Assembly: GCA_963277665.1 (NCBI GenBank)
Contig: OY728122.1
Coordinates: 1,549,770,868-1,549,834,867, forward strand
Source: Viscum album
Lineage: Eukaryota; Streptophyta; Magnoliopsida; Santalales; Viscaceae
Direction: 5' to 3'
DNA: 64,000 bases
The notes under the pieces are model-generated. The model saw nothing but the letters and a program-made list of their open reading frames with translations, was not told the origin of the DNA and made no database searches. The position numbers and the translations under genes are program-made. This document shows positions 46,850 to 60,629 of the stretch, piece by piece; the stretch's first letter is position 1, and every line of letters starts with the position of its first letter.

Positions 46850-47500
46850 CGGTCTGAGACTTATAAGTGTTTCCCCTATGAGGGCTCGGTTGGTTTCAGG
46901 ATCGAACCAACCAGGTCGTACCCAAACTTCTCCAAACCCGTGAGACTGATATACCAAAAATACCATATCGATCCAAGTAATCCTACGCAATTGATGGTCT
47001 ATCGATCGGAGGTCCATAGCTCATGTTATGGTCAAAAAACCAAAAGTGGTCCAAAGAGGGGGGTTTGGGTTCGGTCCAACCCGGCCTGGCGGCTGGGGTC
47101 CAGACTGCACCGGGGCAGCCCGGCCAACATGGCAGGTGGCCCATCCCATGTGGAAGGCATTCTAGCCCACGCGGAAGGCGGCCTGGCCTAGTGACCGTCC
47201 GCGGCTCGGCCTTCCTGCTGAGCACGGAGCGGGGTGCGTGGCCCCCCTGGTTTTCGTAACGGCAGCACCAACTGGCGCCGCCCATGCCTCCAGGAACCCG
47301 CGGATGCGGGTTCTACTCTTCCACCATGGCCGGTGCCGTGACAGACTTCTACTAGTGACGCAAGGGGCGCTGCTGCCCACTAGAAGCCGGGAAGTGTCGG
47401 TCGCCTCCTCTGGTCACTGCCACCACCGCGCTCTTCCGCGGGCCACCGAAGTCATTCTAGTGGTCTATTCTGCCTCTCATCTGCGACTACGTCCTCCTCT
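46850..47500. other. G+C-rich island in element C 5' LTR
   Basis: Counterpart of 26880-27560, with strings such as GGGGCAGCCCGGCCAACATGG near 47111. It sits between two very A+T-rich regions. The poly-C run of the other copy is absent. Confidence 0.6.
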
Positions 47501-48672
47501 GGTCCTGCTCTTCACTATGAAGGCCTCAATTCTGGGTTTCCCTTCCATTCAACCATCACTCAACAAACACGCTTCAAGAACATATTGGTGGAGGGTCCGG
47601 ACTTGTTCTTTAGCTCGTGCCCTTCGCGTTAGAGGCTCAAACAATAATCCAGCATATAATCTCCAATGTATGAGGTTACAATTCACATGTATAAAATAAA
47701 TAATCCAAAATCCTCCCTACCTTGATTCAAGGTTTGTTCGTTGACGACGACATTGATTCGTTGAGGTCACGGTGCGTCCAAGGAGGAAGCATCGTTGTTG
47801 GCAACATTCATCTCGGGCGGCGTCTCCCGCTCTTACCCCAGTTGAAGATGATAGATAAGTTCTTCATGGAGAGAACGTCATTCTTCATGTTCTTCACGTT
47901 CTTTGTTGGATGAATTATCCTCCTCCTTTCCTTAGTTCTCACAACAAAACTTATTCCAACCCAAATAAGAGAATATCATTCCTCATTTTAATATTGGCAT
48001 AAGTGAATTCAAAAGAATTCAAACACTCCAAATAATTAATTTAGTTTATTCACTTAATTAATTTCATTGAGTTGGAAATAATATCAAATGTCTCCAACAA
48101 TTAATTACTTGGGTATGTTGGCACTTTAATGAAAGTACAAGAGTTAAATGGAGTTCAAGGGAGTTTAAAGGGGACGTGAGGAGTTTGGTGTTCGTGTGGG
48201 CCACACCACACAATATCCTCCCTTGGGAGGCTATGTGGGGGTGGACCCCACCTCCAAATCCTCTTTGGTGGATTTTATCACCTTTAAAATAAAAATATAT
48301 CTCACATATTTTTATTATTTTTTTAGAAACCCCAAATTAAATCTTCCACTCATGACCAAACGCAACTGTGGTAGAGTTCTCCTTAAGTGAAAACCGGAAC
48401 AACGATTTTCAATGGTGTCCTCGGATTTCAATTCGAAGCACCGGTTCAAAAGATAGAAAAACCTGCACGTACGTTTACTGAACATACCCGAACAAAACAT
48501 CAGAAATTTATTCCGGGCACACCGGGCCTTAGAATCAGGCACCGTCAGAAACTGCGGACTCGTAAAATTCCAAAGAATATAAGAAAAAAAAATTCCATTA
48601 AATTTATAGGTCTTTACAATACATTTGGGTTGGCGCTAAATCCAGTTGTTCATATCTTGATAGATATTTCTT

Positions 48673-48686
48673 TTATCATAAACCAA
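48673..48686 (-). promoter_or_regulatory. Degenerate primer-binding site of element A
   Basis: The minus strand reads TTGGTTTATGATAA, similar to TTGGTATCAGAGGA in element D. It lies between C's right duplication and sequence collinear with A's 3' LTR, the expected place for A's primer site. Confidence 0.45.
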
Positions 48687-51087
48687 TTTCATAATAATTC
48701 ACCAAAACACCAGAATATTTTCCCATATTTAAAATTTTCCCTAGGATTATTCCTTATGTTTTTAAATCCAAATTTCTATAATCCACTAAACCATTGTCTC
48801 ATAACAACTATGTAATCCCATATTTTTCATTCCTTCCTTTTTATTTCATTCTAAAAATAGAGGATATTTTAAAGATTAGTTTTATGGAATAATGTACAAA
48901 ATACATGAAAATATAAAACATTCATCTAATAAACTTGAAGGGATTCTTAACTAGATCATATTATATACTTTTATTTCCTCTCACAACCAAAGGGCAGGCA
49001 TCATAGGAATGAGTGAGCATATGGCCTGATAAAAAAATCAAGGGAGAGAGTTTACAAATGATATTAAGAATATCAATAAGAATATGAGGAATATTTATAT
49101 GGTATGGGGAATGGAACATGATGCATACAATAATAAAAATAATTATTACTACATAAAAATGCGACTTCATCATTTATATGATAATTTCATAATCATATCA
49201 CTAAGGTTTTCTACTGAGGTGTCATAAAAATTACCATGGATATTCCCAAATGGATTGTAAAACATGTCATCTAGGGAGAATAAATTCTTTAAATAATGAA
49301 TTGGAGTGTTATTAGGTTTCACCATTAATATGTATTAATTTGTGTGATCCACGTTTATCATAATCATGCATTTCATAGATACCCCCTGGGAAATAAACGA
49401 ATGGGATTTTAAATGAATATCATTTCGTTTAAAAAGTGATTAAATACCAGAATATTATATCATTCAACCCATGGAATTGGAATTATCATTTCATGATGTC
49501 TATCCTAGAAAGAAATAATAATTTTTTTAATTTATTTGGATATCCATAGAAATGGAATAGGCTTTTGTATTCACCAAAATAAAAGAAAAATGAATTTCAT
49601 GAGGAGAAGAGGGAAAATTGGCAATGTAAATTTGGCAGCATAACATTAATAAATTGGCGTGTTGAAAATACATTAAAAGGGTGTGGACAAGGTTATAAAA
49701 TTGGTAAAAAAATATTTTTAATTAATGTTATGATATAAAGTGTAATATAAGATATTTACTCCAACATTTAGAATTAATATATGAAAATTGTTTCTTGTAT
49801 TAAAAGGAATAGAATGATAATTCCTTTACCGTGAAGAGTGACTCCAAAAACAAGATGATTGGAACCACGGGGGCTTGAGGACACATTGGGAGGAATCCAT
49901 GGGAGTTAAAAATACTACAGATTCATTTTGAAAGGATTGGGTGTTAATTTAAATGGATAAATTGATGGGTATTTTATAGAAAAAGTGGAATATTTTTTTT
50001 AATTAATTTCAAAATATAGGATTTGGAATCCTAGTTTGAGGAAAATGAAAAAACATGGGATTTCTGATAGTATTTTCCCATGGTATTGAAAAAGTGGGTC
50101 ATATTTGATTTTATTTTAATATAAAACTTTTGGTCATCATTTTATATTACAATTATTTAATTGAAAAGTTTATTTTCAACAAAAAATTGTTTTTATGTTA
50201 ATGATTCCATTTGAGAAATTATAAAGAAAATTATAGTTTATAAATTGATTAAAATATATTTAAAAAATTGATATTAAAAAAATTAACAATTTTAATTTTT
50301 AATTGTGGTTGTATAATTATTACATCATTATGACATAAATTTCAATTCATTAAACCTAACAAAAACTCAAACAATATTTTTACAATTAATGAAAAAAATA
50401 TTGTATTTTAGATAATTTTCATAAATTCACCATAACCGAATTTTGGAATGCCGATTTTAAAAGTGATATTATTTATCTGAATGTTTATTTTCATATAATA
50501 ATTCTAATTTTTAAATAGATAAATACTTAATTATTAAAAATAATAGAGGATTTCGAATACATTGAAAAATTTATGACACTATAGAAAAGTAAAATAATGT
50601 TATCATTTATATATAAATAATAGTGTTTTAATTGAACTATTTTATTAAAATAACTATAATTAATAATATATTAATTTATTATAAATATCTATATCTTTTA
50701 GTAATGTAAGATTTCTTTTCAAAAAATCAATTTATCTAATTCTTTCTCAATTTTATTAAACAAAACTATTCTTAATATAGAATGGATAGAATATCAATTT
50801 TATTTGAATAATGGAATTATATTGTAATTAAATATGGGAAAATTAATAAACCATTATAAAATATGCATAATATCTAAGGTTAAGTTATGCAAGGATGATA
50901 GATTCGTGGGGAGATTAAGCTTACATTTCCCGAGTATCAATTTACACTATGTTGAAATTCTCTCGAGGTGACATCATTCTACCTTAACATGTTGAAGCTC
51001 TATGTTGGATTGGTCAAGATAAAATCCCAGTGACGCTACCTTCCTCCCATGATCCAACATCAATATGACAAGAATATTTTATTTGAG
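48687..51087 (-). repeat. 5' LTR of element A, inner part
   Basis: Collinear with about 825-3240 of the left LTR (matching blocks near 48990, 49215, 49838 and 50900). Cut at TTGAG (51083-51087) by element E; the remainder is 60630-60901. Confidence 0.68.
51083..51087. repeat. Target-site duplication of element E (left copy)
   Basis: TTGAG before TGTGAAAACA; identical TTGAG at 60625-60629 after the 3' LTR. Confidence 0.85.
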
Positions 51088-53547
51088 TGTGAAAACATAT
51101 TTATTTATTGAATAATTTGTTTTCTCATTTAGTAGTATTCCTGAATAAAATAGTTAAATTCATTATGTTAAGTAATTTTTAAAATAACTAATATTATTAA
51201 ATCAATTTTATACATGGATATGTTTAGAAAATTAATTTTATAATTATTGAATATTAATTTTAAAAAAATAATTTAATTTATGAATTTACCATTTTGAAAT
51301 TATCTTAGTATTAATTTTTGGTAATTTTCTAAAATATTTATATTTTTGGTGAATAGTAAAAAATACAGTATTTTTCTGACATCACCAAAAAATAATTAAA
51401 ATATATATTTTATTAGAAATATTAAATAATTAAATTATGAAATTAAAATATAAATTTTGTGTGATAAATAATTCATAACATGTTTTTTATAATTTCATTC
51501 ACCATAAGTATTAAAATCATTATCAGTGTAGAAGCTGTGCATCCATAGCGTTAAAAAAGTTAAATATGTATCCTTATATATAATAATTGAGTACTAAAAA
51601 GTATTTCCATGACTTAAATATTAATTATATCTTATAATTGATTTTTTATGTTAATTTCAAATATGAAACATCATTTGGATGATTTAATGTCATAGTTATG
51701 AATAATGATTAATTTAACTATTATTATTTTCATTAAAAAAATATTTTTTTATATTATTTTCAAATTAAAAAATCATGAATAAGGCCAAAATGAAAATATT
51801 CCTTCTAAAATGTGAATTGATATGATTTTGAGGCCTTTATAAAGTCTCTAATCCTATATTTGAATAATTAGATTTAAATATTTTATGTAATTCCAAAATA
51901 ACCACTCACCTCAAATATAAATGGAGACATATACATTCATAAACTTCAAGAATCTGAAGCCATCTTGATTTCCTCTATTCCACAAAATTCCATTTTACTC
52001 AACTATTCATAGATTCTAGTTCCTCTAGTCTCATAAAAAACAACTTCCAAGATCCTAAGGAGGTTCTTGATGAGTAATTTTCAAGAGGTAAATTCTTTAT
52101 CATTCTCTTTTAAATTATTTCTCATCCTCATCTCCTATACAAATATTAATTAAAACTATAGAATCATATATATAATGTAATTTTGTTATTTTTATGGTAT
52201 ATTAATCTAAAAATATCTCATTTTATCCACTGAATCTTAAATAATGAAATCATTATCTATGGACTATCAATTCACTACCTTGGTGGATGTTGATTTTTTG
52301 TTTCCCTCATCCACAATAATTTAATGTTTAAAATAAATTATATTGGTTTAAATGACATTTATATGTATTTTCTCTCTCTTATTTTGTATTATTTCTATTT
52401 TTCAATGAATTTCATAATAAACCGACTAAGTAAAACCATGATAAGAAATCACCTAAAAATGGAAATACCAAAATATTGTTAATAAATCAGTTGAAAATGT
52501 TATATGATGACCATGTAAGGTTTTATAGTAAAGAGAATAGTTTTATAATAAGTTAATAACACACATAATACCTTTATACATTAGGTTTGAACTCTTTTTA
52601 TGGATATCTAATAGGTGGTAAGGGTCTTTCTGTTTAAAATCCATTTAAATGTTCCTTTTGTGAAATTCAGGATGATATTTTATATAGAAAGTTTGGTTTC
52701 TCCCACATTAATGAATCTTTATTTCTATACTCTTTCAATTATATTTTTAAAAATTATTTTTTAATAATACATTTTCATTATAATGTGAGTGGTTTTTATA
52801 TTTTAAAAGTTATTTTCAGGAAAATGGTAATTTGATATCTGAATATGTTTTTCTCATGGGTTAAAATGAGCTATCAAGTATTTAATTCATGATATGTTGT
52901 TTTATATTTTTTTTAAATGGGTTGATCCCATTATAAATATAGAAATTAAATGTTTATCTCCATTATATTTCATGATATTATGGGTTGATCCCAATTATAG
53001 CTCAAGATACGAGGGGTGGGCCCCATTATAGGCCTCTAATGCATTCAGATCTCTAGAGAAAGAAATTGTTGGAATTTTAATTTCATTTTTAATGGCGATT
53101 TTTAGAGTTATATAGAAAATAATTCCCAAGAAAACTACATGTTTTTTCAATGTGTACGAAGGATTTTCAAGAAAATGTTTTTTTTGGGTTTTCAAGTTTT
53201 AATTGGATAAAGGATTTTATTTCATTGGGTTCATTACTAATATTCTTGAGCTTATCCCATGTTTAAAATGTTTTTTCATAGGGTATAATGATGTTTGAGA
53301 GTAATGTGGAATTCATGTAGAATGTTAGGATGGTTTTTCAGTGAAATCATGTTTTATATTGAATAGTTTCATGTGGGAAAATGGATACTATTTTAATGGT
53401 ATCCAGATTGTATGAATGTGGTATGTTATGTATGTATTATGACATAATTAACTAAAATTTTAAACACAAAAAGATATTCTATGAAAAAGAAATTTAATGC
53501 TTGACTAAAACTCAATGGTTTTTAATTTTTAAAGATGACGGTTTATA
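51088..53547 (+). repeat. 5' LTR of element E
   Basis: Shares AAATAGTTAAATTCATTATG near 51148 with the 3' LTR near 58221. A TATA-like TATAAAT lies at 51916-51922, followed by GGAGACATATACATTCATAAA; the 3' LTR has TATAAAAGGAGACTCATC at 59005. Near 52918-53031 the unit GGTTGATCCCATTATA recurs three times. Confidence 0.8.
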
Positions 53548-53560
53548 AAATATTAGGGGT
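53548..53560 (+). promoter_or_regulatory. Degenerate primer-binding site of element E
   Basis: AAATATTAGGGGT aligns to TGGTATCAGAGGA of element D at the matching place, directly after the LTR. Weak on its own; the position supports it. Confidence 0.35.
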
Positions 53561-54985
53561 TATGATGATATTAATGGAATACCATAATTTTTTTTGGAAC
53601 ATTTCAAATGATAAGGATTTTAAATATTAACATGTTTCATCATGAAATTATATGTCAATTTAGTGTAGTTTTTTTGTAGAAGAAACAAGGAAACTGATGT
53701 ATAAAGTTAATGATTAAATAATATCCTTCTGAATCTACAACCTGGAATAGTTAGAAGTGGAACTAAGATTTTTGTGGTAGTAATGGATCATTTGACATAG
53801 GTGATAAATGGATTTGGTAACCATACTAGATATGAACCTGATCTACCATGAAGGAACATGTCTTTTGGGAAAATTTAATAAGGAAACACCCCCCATCATC
53901 AATTAGATTATCTGACCCAGTTGTAGCTTAAGGATGGATCAATGATCTGGGAATGATATTTGATGTCACGGGATATTTGGAACATCCAAATTTAACCCAT
54001 GAGGTCTATCATTTTTAGGCTGATGTTGATTGATGGCGGTATTTAGTTATCAATACTAGATTCAAATATGATCTCATTTCCATGGAATGGTAAACATTCA
54101 AGGATATTTTCCGCGGGAAATATGTCCATACTGTTATTCAACACCAAATGGAAAAGACTTTATATAATTGAGGAAAAACATAGAAGATACCGAATAATTA
54201 TATAAATAAACATTTATAATATTATCCATGTAGGAGACATATTTTTTCAGGACATTGAGTAAAAAATAAATCAGTTTTACCCATTATTAAAACAAGGTTC
54301 TATAATACCTTTAGATGCATGAGAATTTAAAATCTATGAGAGTGTTTTTTCTATGAGGATAAGGTTGTAATGGATATTTCTGACACATAAGTTCCTCAAA
54401 ATAAGACTAATAATAAGAGGTCATGTTAAGACAAATTGGGGAAGAATTCAACAATGACTTTTTTGGTATGAAAATCAAATTCCCTTATTTTGAAAAGTGT
54501 TGTAAAAAAGTTCATAGAGAACGTCATGTATATTACAGAAAGTTAAAACGATATGGAATTTTAGGACACATGGATGCTGATTTTAAGGAAAATATAATGA
54601 TAACAATTACATTTTGATGGTTTGATTCATGAAATTTAAAAAGGATGGTCATTTTTATAATATACATCCAAGGCTACTCACTTTTCCTAGAAATCAACAT
54701 GATTAGAAATAGACGGTTTTTGGAAAATCCTGTGAAACTACTTCAATATATGTTGATTTTTCTAAAATAAGTTGTATCATTTATATTTAATGTTTTTAAA
54801 AAATATTGATATGGCTTGATTGATTTGGGGTCGACCCATTCATTCACTTATAAGAATTTTTTTTTACATATGATATTCCACCTGAAGAAATGAATCCAAA
54901 ACATACACTTAAAACACATGGAGGATATATTATATAAAAATTAAATTATTAGAATATCTGAATCATTTTCTATGGGAGGACATTA
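53561..54985 (+). pseudogene. gag region of element E (barely readable)
   Basis: Non-coding leader and a gag remnant. An open frame at 54423-54617 ends YYRKLKRYGILGHMDADFKE, which resembles a CCHC knuckle where only Gly-His and the spacing remain. The capsid part is beyond recognition. Confidence 0.4.
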
Positions 54986-54989
54986 ACTA

Positions 54990-55870
54990 CAATCCTTGTT
55001 TTTTCATTTTGTAGAGTTTTATTTTATCCTGGTTATGGATTGGAATTATTTTTACCATGATATGATCGACTTTATAGTTAATGTAGATGTTTTTTATAAA
55101 TATTTTATTTTTATATACAATAATACACATATAACATTGATGACTTATCAGGAAGTAAGAGAACAATTAAAATATGGGATTTATATTTCTCTTTTACAAA
55201 TTGATGGAGACAAATGAACCATTCAGATTAATGATGTTCTAGTGATAAATGAGTATCCTGATGTTTTTTCAGATGATTTTCGAGGTTTTATTACTGATTG
55301 AGAGGTAGATTTTACTATTTATATAGTTCATGATGGAAATATAATTTAAAAAAACCCTTATTAAATGGATCTAGTATATCTTCTTGAAATGAAATGGAAG
55401 TTGATTGAATTATTAGTTAAAGGGTTTATCCGACTTATTTATCTTCTATGGGTCCTCTTTTATTGTTTGTTAAAAATAATGATTGTTCAATGAAACAGTA
55501 CATCAATTATAGAGACTTGAATAACATCATGGTGAAGAACAAGTATTTGGTCCCTCATATCAATAATTTCTTTGATCATCTCGTTAGAGCACTATATTTT
55601 TCTAAGGATTACATGTGTCGGGGAACCATCAGCTGATGGTAAATGATGAATTCATTATGAATAAAATGTTTTGTACAAGAACTGGGAATAAATAATTTTT
55701 TATTTATTCTATTTGGATTTTCTATTTAACATAGATTATTCAGTGATCTTATTAATATAATATTTTATAAGATCTTCTATAAGATTGTAGTTTTGATTAT
55801 TTATTAAATTTATGTATATTCTAAATTTAAAGTGGAGCATGGGGACATCTATGAGTTGTCTTTAAAACAT
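54990..55870 (+). pseudogene. Protease end and reverse transcriptase of element E
   Basis: ILVMDWNYFYHDMIDF at about 55030-55075 is the closing protease block (ILGMDW-type). Then come YPDVFSDDF, EVDFTIYIVHDGN, LLLFVKNNDCSMKQYINYRD (the [16 protein letters not shown] block) and KYLVPHINNFFDHL. The active-site area near 55790-55825 reads IVVLIIY...VYSK: both catalytic aspartates are gone. Many stops. Confidence 0.75.
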
Positions 55871-56219
55871 TAAAATAAAAAAAATATGGGTAAATTTTCA
55901 TGTGAGAATTTGTAATGTAAATAAATTCATTCCTTTGTCACTTTTTTCATAAATATCTCTTAACTACTGATCAAACCAAAAACAATGGTTGAAGAATGGA
56001 CATGACTAAAAAATAAAAGAATGGTTTGGAGTTTCCATGGATTTACAAGATATTATCAGAGATTTGTAGAAAACTATTATTTGTAATTTATCCCACTGAC
56101 TATGTTAACTAGATAATTATTTAAATTAATCTAGACAAAGGGATATGATAAATTTTTTCATGAATTGAAAAGTATATTTTTTAATGATCCAATTTTTTCC
56201 TTGGCATCCAGGAATGTGG

Positions 56220-56600
56220 ATTTTATTCACCTATAATGATGATTATTTGAAAGGACATGGTTTTTTTAATGCAGAATGATTTAGTAATTTCTTATGCTCC
56301 ACGTCAGTTAAAACCTCATGAGTTGAATTACCCTTGAAATGATTTGGAATTATCTATTATTTTTTTTATTAAAAATTAAGTGGAATTATTTTTATAGATT
56401 ACATTGTGAAGTATATAATTATCACAAAATTATGAAGTATATAAACACTCATAACGAATTGAACATGATACATATAATATAGCTATAACTAATCAATGAT
56501 TTTGATTGAAATATTGGTTTCTATCCTAGAAAATAAAATAAATTATATGATGCTTTGAGTCTAAAAAATAATTCTACATTAACCACGTATCATATGGAAC
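56220..56600 (+). pseudogene. RNase H of element E
   Basis: MQNDLVISYAPRQLKPHELN, then NDLELSIIFFIKN (Glu block [14 protein letters not shown]) in one stretch; the remainder shifts frame. Only this block is convincing. Confidence 0.65.
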
Positions 56601-56829
56601 ATGAACCCTTGGTTAATGGTTTGATAAATATTATGTTGGAAGATGTTGGTCTATGATATTCCTCTATTTTGATTCATGTATCTCGGTAGTCATCTCTCTT
56701 AGATAGAATTATGCATGTGCTGTAGGAAGACTATGAGTTACGAAAAATAGATGAATTGGAAAAAAAAGTATGTCTCCCAAATTTAATATTAATAAATATT
56801 ATTTCTTGATATCTGTAATGAGATTATGT

Positions 56830-58060
56830 GTGCCTTGTGATTCAAAATTGAATAAAGATATATTATGTGAAGCTCATAATTCATCATTTTCAGTTCATCC
56901 TTGATGCACTAAGATGTACAGAGACCATTAGGAGTATTACTGATGGGAGGGAATACAATGAGGTATAGTTTATTTTACCATAAAATGATCGAAAGTTCAA
57001 TAGGTTAATTAAATTTGTCATTTATCGAAGTGGATGCTTCATATTTTTCAATGTGTCAGATTTAAAATGGGAAAATATATCCTTAGTAATAATTTGGGGC
57101 TACCAAATAATTCTCAATGTGAGAATGTAATTGGGTTATTATTGATCGATTGAAAAAATCATTTCATTTTCATGCTAGTCAAGACACCTTATATCTAGAA
57201 CAAATTTTTTTATTATACCTAGAATATTTTTTCATGTTTCTTGGAGTTCCTTAATAAATTGTATCTGACCATGATACCATGTTATGTTCTATGTTTTAGA
57301 ATGTTATATAGATGTCATTGGGCGTGTAATTAAATTTTATCACAACTTTTCATCCTCAATCAGATGGGAAATTAAAGTGAACGATTTATAAATCAGAGTG
57401 TATGCTTGAATGTTATTCAATGGATTATGAGGGAAGTTGTGAATAACATCATTCATTATATGTGTTTTCATATAATAATGATTTTCATTCCAGTATATAG
57501 ATGTAACCTTTTGAGTCATTATATGTAAATAGGTTCTAAACTCCATCATTTTGAGATGATGTCTGGGAATGTAAGATGATATGACCTAAATTTTTGATGA
57601 TGTAGCTGAGACAGTGAACATTATCCAACAATATATGAGGAAAACTTAGAGTATGTAAGAAATTTATAAAGATAATAGGTGGAACAACCTTTAATTCAAT
57701 GTAGGTATGCATGTTTTCCATAAAATCACTCCACGAAAAAGTGTTATGCACTTAGGTAAGAATTGAAGGTTAAGTCGGCTGTTTGTTAGACATTAGGAAA
57801 TCCTTGAGAATGTTGGACCATTTTCTCACCAATTTATATTGCATCTAGTTTTATATTTGGTACACAATGTTTTTTGTAGTTTCAATGATATGAAATAATG
57901 AGTTAGATCCATCTCATATTTTGATCTAGGAAATTGTTCATCTAGAAGACAAACATTGATATGAAGATAAAAAAAATGCATAATCTTGATCAAATATAGT
58001 TAGAATTTTGGAACAAGGTAATTCACGAGGTCATGGTTTGGGGGAGAACCCACATGAATT
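56830..58060 (+). pseudogene. Integrase of element E
   Basis: Zinc head: LCEAHNSSFSVHP...TKMYRD near 56868-56930. Core: IIDRLKKSFHFHASQDTLYL near 57140-57200, then SDHDTMLC, TTFHPQSDGKLK and YVFSYNNDFHSSI, closing with PFESLY near 57510. After that only the GPY/F-like PSLSYVHNVFHVSMLRKY-type pattern is faintly visible near 57840-57900. The frame is broken repeatedly. Confidence 0.72.
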
Positions 58061-58149
58061 AATAAGCAACATGGGTTTTTTAAAATTCTTTGATGGAAAA
58101 ATAACCCAATTTGTTGAAAAAGTCAATAAAATGGTAAGGATTTAATTTC

Positions 58150-58161
58150 AAAGGGGGGAGA
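58150..58161 (+). promoter_or_regulatory. Polypurine tract of element E
   Basis: AAAGGGGGGAGA directly before the LTR start TATAACAACCC. Confidence 0.7.
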
Positions 58162-60624
58162 TATAACAACCCTTGTATTTATAGAATAATCATTTCTCAT
58201 ATTTATTATTATTCATGAATTAAATAGTTAAATTCATTATGTTAAATAATTTATAAAATATTTTTTTTGTTAAAACAATTTCTTATGTAGTTATATATAA
58301 AACATTAATTTTCATGAATTTAATTTTAATTCGGAAAAAATATATTATTTTTTAAATTAATCAAGTTTAAATTATCAAATTATTAATTTTTGTTCAATTT
58401 TTTAAAAAGGAAATTTTTTGGTGAATAATAAAATTTAATGTTTTTTTAAAATAAAATATTTTTGTAACATCACTAAGAATTAATTATGATGTCAAATTTA
58501 TTAAACATATAGAATTACTAAATTATTAAATTATTAAATAATTATTTTATAATAAATAACTCAAAATTGTTATATTTTAATTTATTTCATGATAAGTGTA
58601 AATTTTTTGTCTATGCTGACATAGTCCATGCGTCATAGTGAAAGAGCCAAATTTAGAACCATATATAATATAACTATGTAATAAAAAGTATTTTATATAT
58701 TTATACATTAATTATTCAGAATAATTTATGTCTTTTCTATTAATTTTGAATAAGAAACTATTTTTTATGTCTTAATTTTAAATAAATGAATAGAATTTAA
58801 TTTGATAACAAATATTTTTAATGAATAAAATATTTTACTAAATTATTTAAAAATCATAAAAATAATGAAAAAGGAAAAAAATATAAGATTAATTTTAAAA
58901 TATGATCTCCCATTATTTTATTCATTTTGGATGACATTATTCGTATATTACAGTAATTATATTTTAATATGTTATGTTATTCCTAAATAACCCCTCACCT
59001 CAATTATAAAAGGAGACTCATCCCTTCACGAAATTTAATCACATTAATCTATATTTCTTGACAATATTCTACCAAATTCTCTTATTCTCATCCCTTTATA
59101 CATTATAGTTCCCCTGTTCTCACTACTTCCATGATCCTAGAGAGGATCTACAAGAGATATTTTAAGTGGAAAATTCATTCTTTTTCTCATCTAAATTTAT
59201 TGTAATCCTCACCTCATATAAAATGTTTCATGATAACTATTGTATTATATATAAAAATTAATATTTTCGATAGCATATTTCTCAAAAAATATTTCATTTT
59301 CTTATTATATTGTAATATAATGAAATCATCATCCATGGTATATCAATTCACTACCTTCATGTATAATGAGTTATTTTCCCTTTACCCCAGTGATGGAATG
59401 TTTTAATTCACATTTAATTGTTTAAAATTTATAAAATATATATATGTTATCACATATGGACTATTACTTCTATTTTAAAATTAATTCCATAATAATATGA
59501 CATTAGAAACCATTAAAATAACAAACACGAAACAATTGAAAGAATGAAAAAATTAATAAATAGTTGTAAAATGTAATACTAAGATCATGTAAGGTATTAT
59601 AATAATGATTATAGTTCTATAATAAATAAATAACACACTTCATACATTTTTACAGTAATTTTTAACACTTTTTTATAATTAGAACTATAGGTATGATACA
59701 TTCCTTTTATAATCTGTTAAACTGTCTCTTATAAGAAATTATAAAAAAATATTTTTTTATATGGAGTTATTTATTCCCTCTTTCATGAATATTTATTGAT
59801 AAAATATTTCTTTTATATGTTTCCTTTTTTATATTTTAATAATATGGATTCATTATTATGTGAAAAATTATTATATTTTAAGATTAATTTTTATGAAAAA
59901 ATGGTATTTTGAAATATGAATTTTATTTCTCATTAGTTTAAATTTGTTTGAAGGGTTTTATTCATGATAAATTCGTGTACAATGTTTATTATGGATTAAA
60001 CCCATTATAGATCATGATATGTTTGTTTGATCCTGTTTATAGCTCATGCTATGTTGGGTTAAGATCCATTATAGATCATGATATGATGAGTGAACCACAT
60101 TATTGATCTCCAATGCATTGGGTACTCTGAAGATGGAAGTTGACAAAAAGGGTCCTCTATTTTCAATTTTTTATGTATGAGTGATCTGACAGATATATCC
60201 CACTAAAACATTATGATTTCTCTATGCATGATAATGAGTTTCAAGAAAAGGAATTTTTAGGGATTTTAGTGTTTTTACCGGACTGATAATTCCCTTTTTT
60301 TATGATCCTTATCTAGTTTTTAATTCTCATACCAAGTTTGAGTTTTTTTTCATATGGTATAAAAATTGGTAAGATAAATGAATAATTCATATTTAATGTT
60401 TTGAATATTTTTTTGATAAATAATGTTTTATTTTAAAATGAATCATATTAGAAAAATCGGACACTCCTTTAGTACTATCCTCATTCTATAAATTTGGTAT
60501 GTTTTGTTTGTATTATGAAATAATTCTCTAGAACACTAAAACTAAATAGATAATCAATGTGAAAGAATTTAAATTCATGAGTAAAATTCAAAATTATGTA
60601 CTATTTAAGGGTCTGGTCCTTATA
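58162..60624 (+). repeat. 3' LTR of element E
   Basis: Partner of 51088-53547. TATAAAA at 59005-59011 is the TATA box. Near 59994-60112 a unit like TTGATCC-TTATAGATCATGATATG recurs about four times at roughly 35-bp spacing. Ends GGTCCTTATA before TTGAG. Confidence 0.8.
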
Positions 60625-60629
60625 TTGAG

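Larger units (their letters stand above)
25595..48618 (-). mobile_element. Element C: Ty3/gypsy chromovirus, split by element D
   Basis: LTRs of 3091 bp (25595-28685) and 3092 bp (45527-48618) bound a minus-strand gag-pol. Gag and protease lie at 45247-43754 and RT to chromodomain at 31744-28740; element D occupies the gap. Without D the element is about 11.0 kb. A perfect PBS at 45513-45523 marks the 5' end at the right. The LTR ends are TG...CA. LTR identity is about 85% in the part I compared, so it is clearly older than D. Its base composition is visibly richer in G+C than any other element here, especially in the LTR middle. The chromodomain and domain order place it among chromoviruses, Tekay-like. 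Confidence 0.92.
45527..48618 (-). repeat. 5' LTR of element C
   Basis: 3092-bp partner of 25595-28685, about 85% identical where compared. It contains the tandem array at 46318-46660 and the G+C-rich island at 46850-47500. Followed by ATACA, the right target duplication. Confidence 0.92.
51088..60624 (+). mobile_element. Element E: very decayed Ty3/gypsy element in A's 5' LTR
   Basis: LTRs of about 2460 bp (51088-53547) and 2463 bp (58162-60624), a perfect TTGAG duplication, a 4.6-kb interior with gag scrap, protease end, RT, RNase H and integrase in gypsy order, and a PPT AAAGGGGGGAGAT. By eye the LTRs are only about 75% identical and the coding part is riddled with stops and A+T-biased changes. 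No chromodomain could be read at the end of pol. Confidence 0.85.

Noticed and set aside
53561..54400. Possible host gene between E's LTR and its pol
   Set aside because: Position and residual spacing fit a decayed gag; no long frame or splice pattern was convincing.
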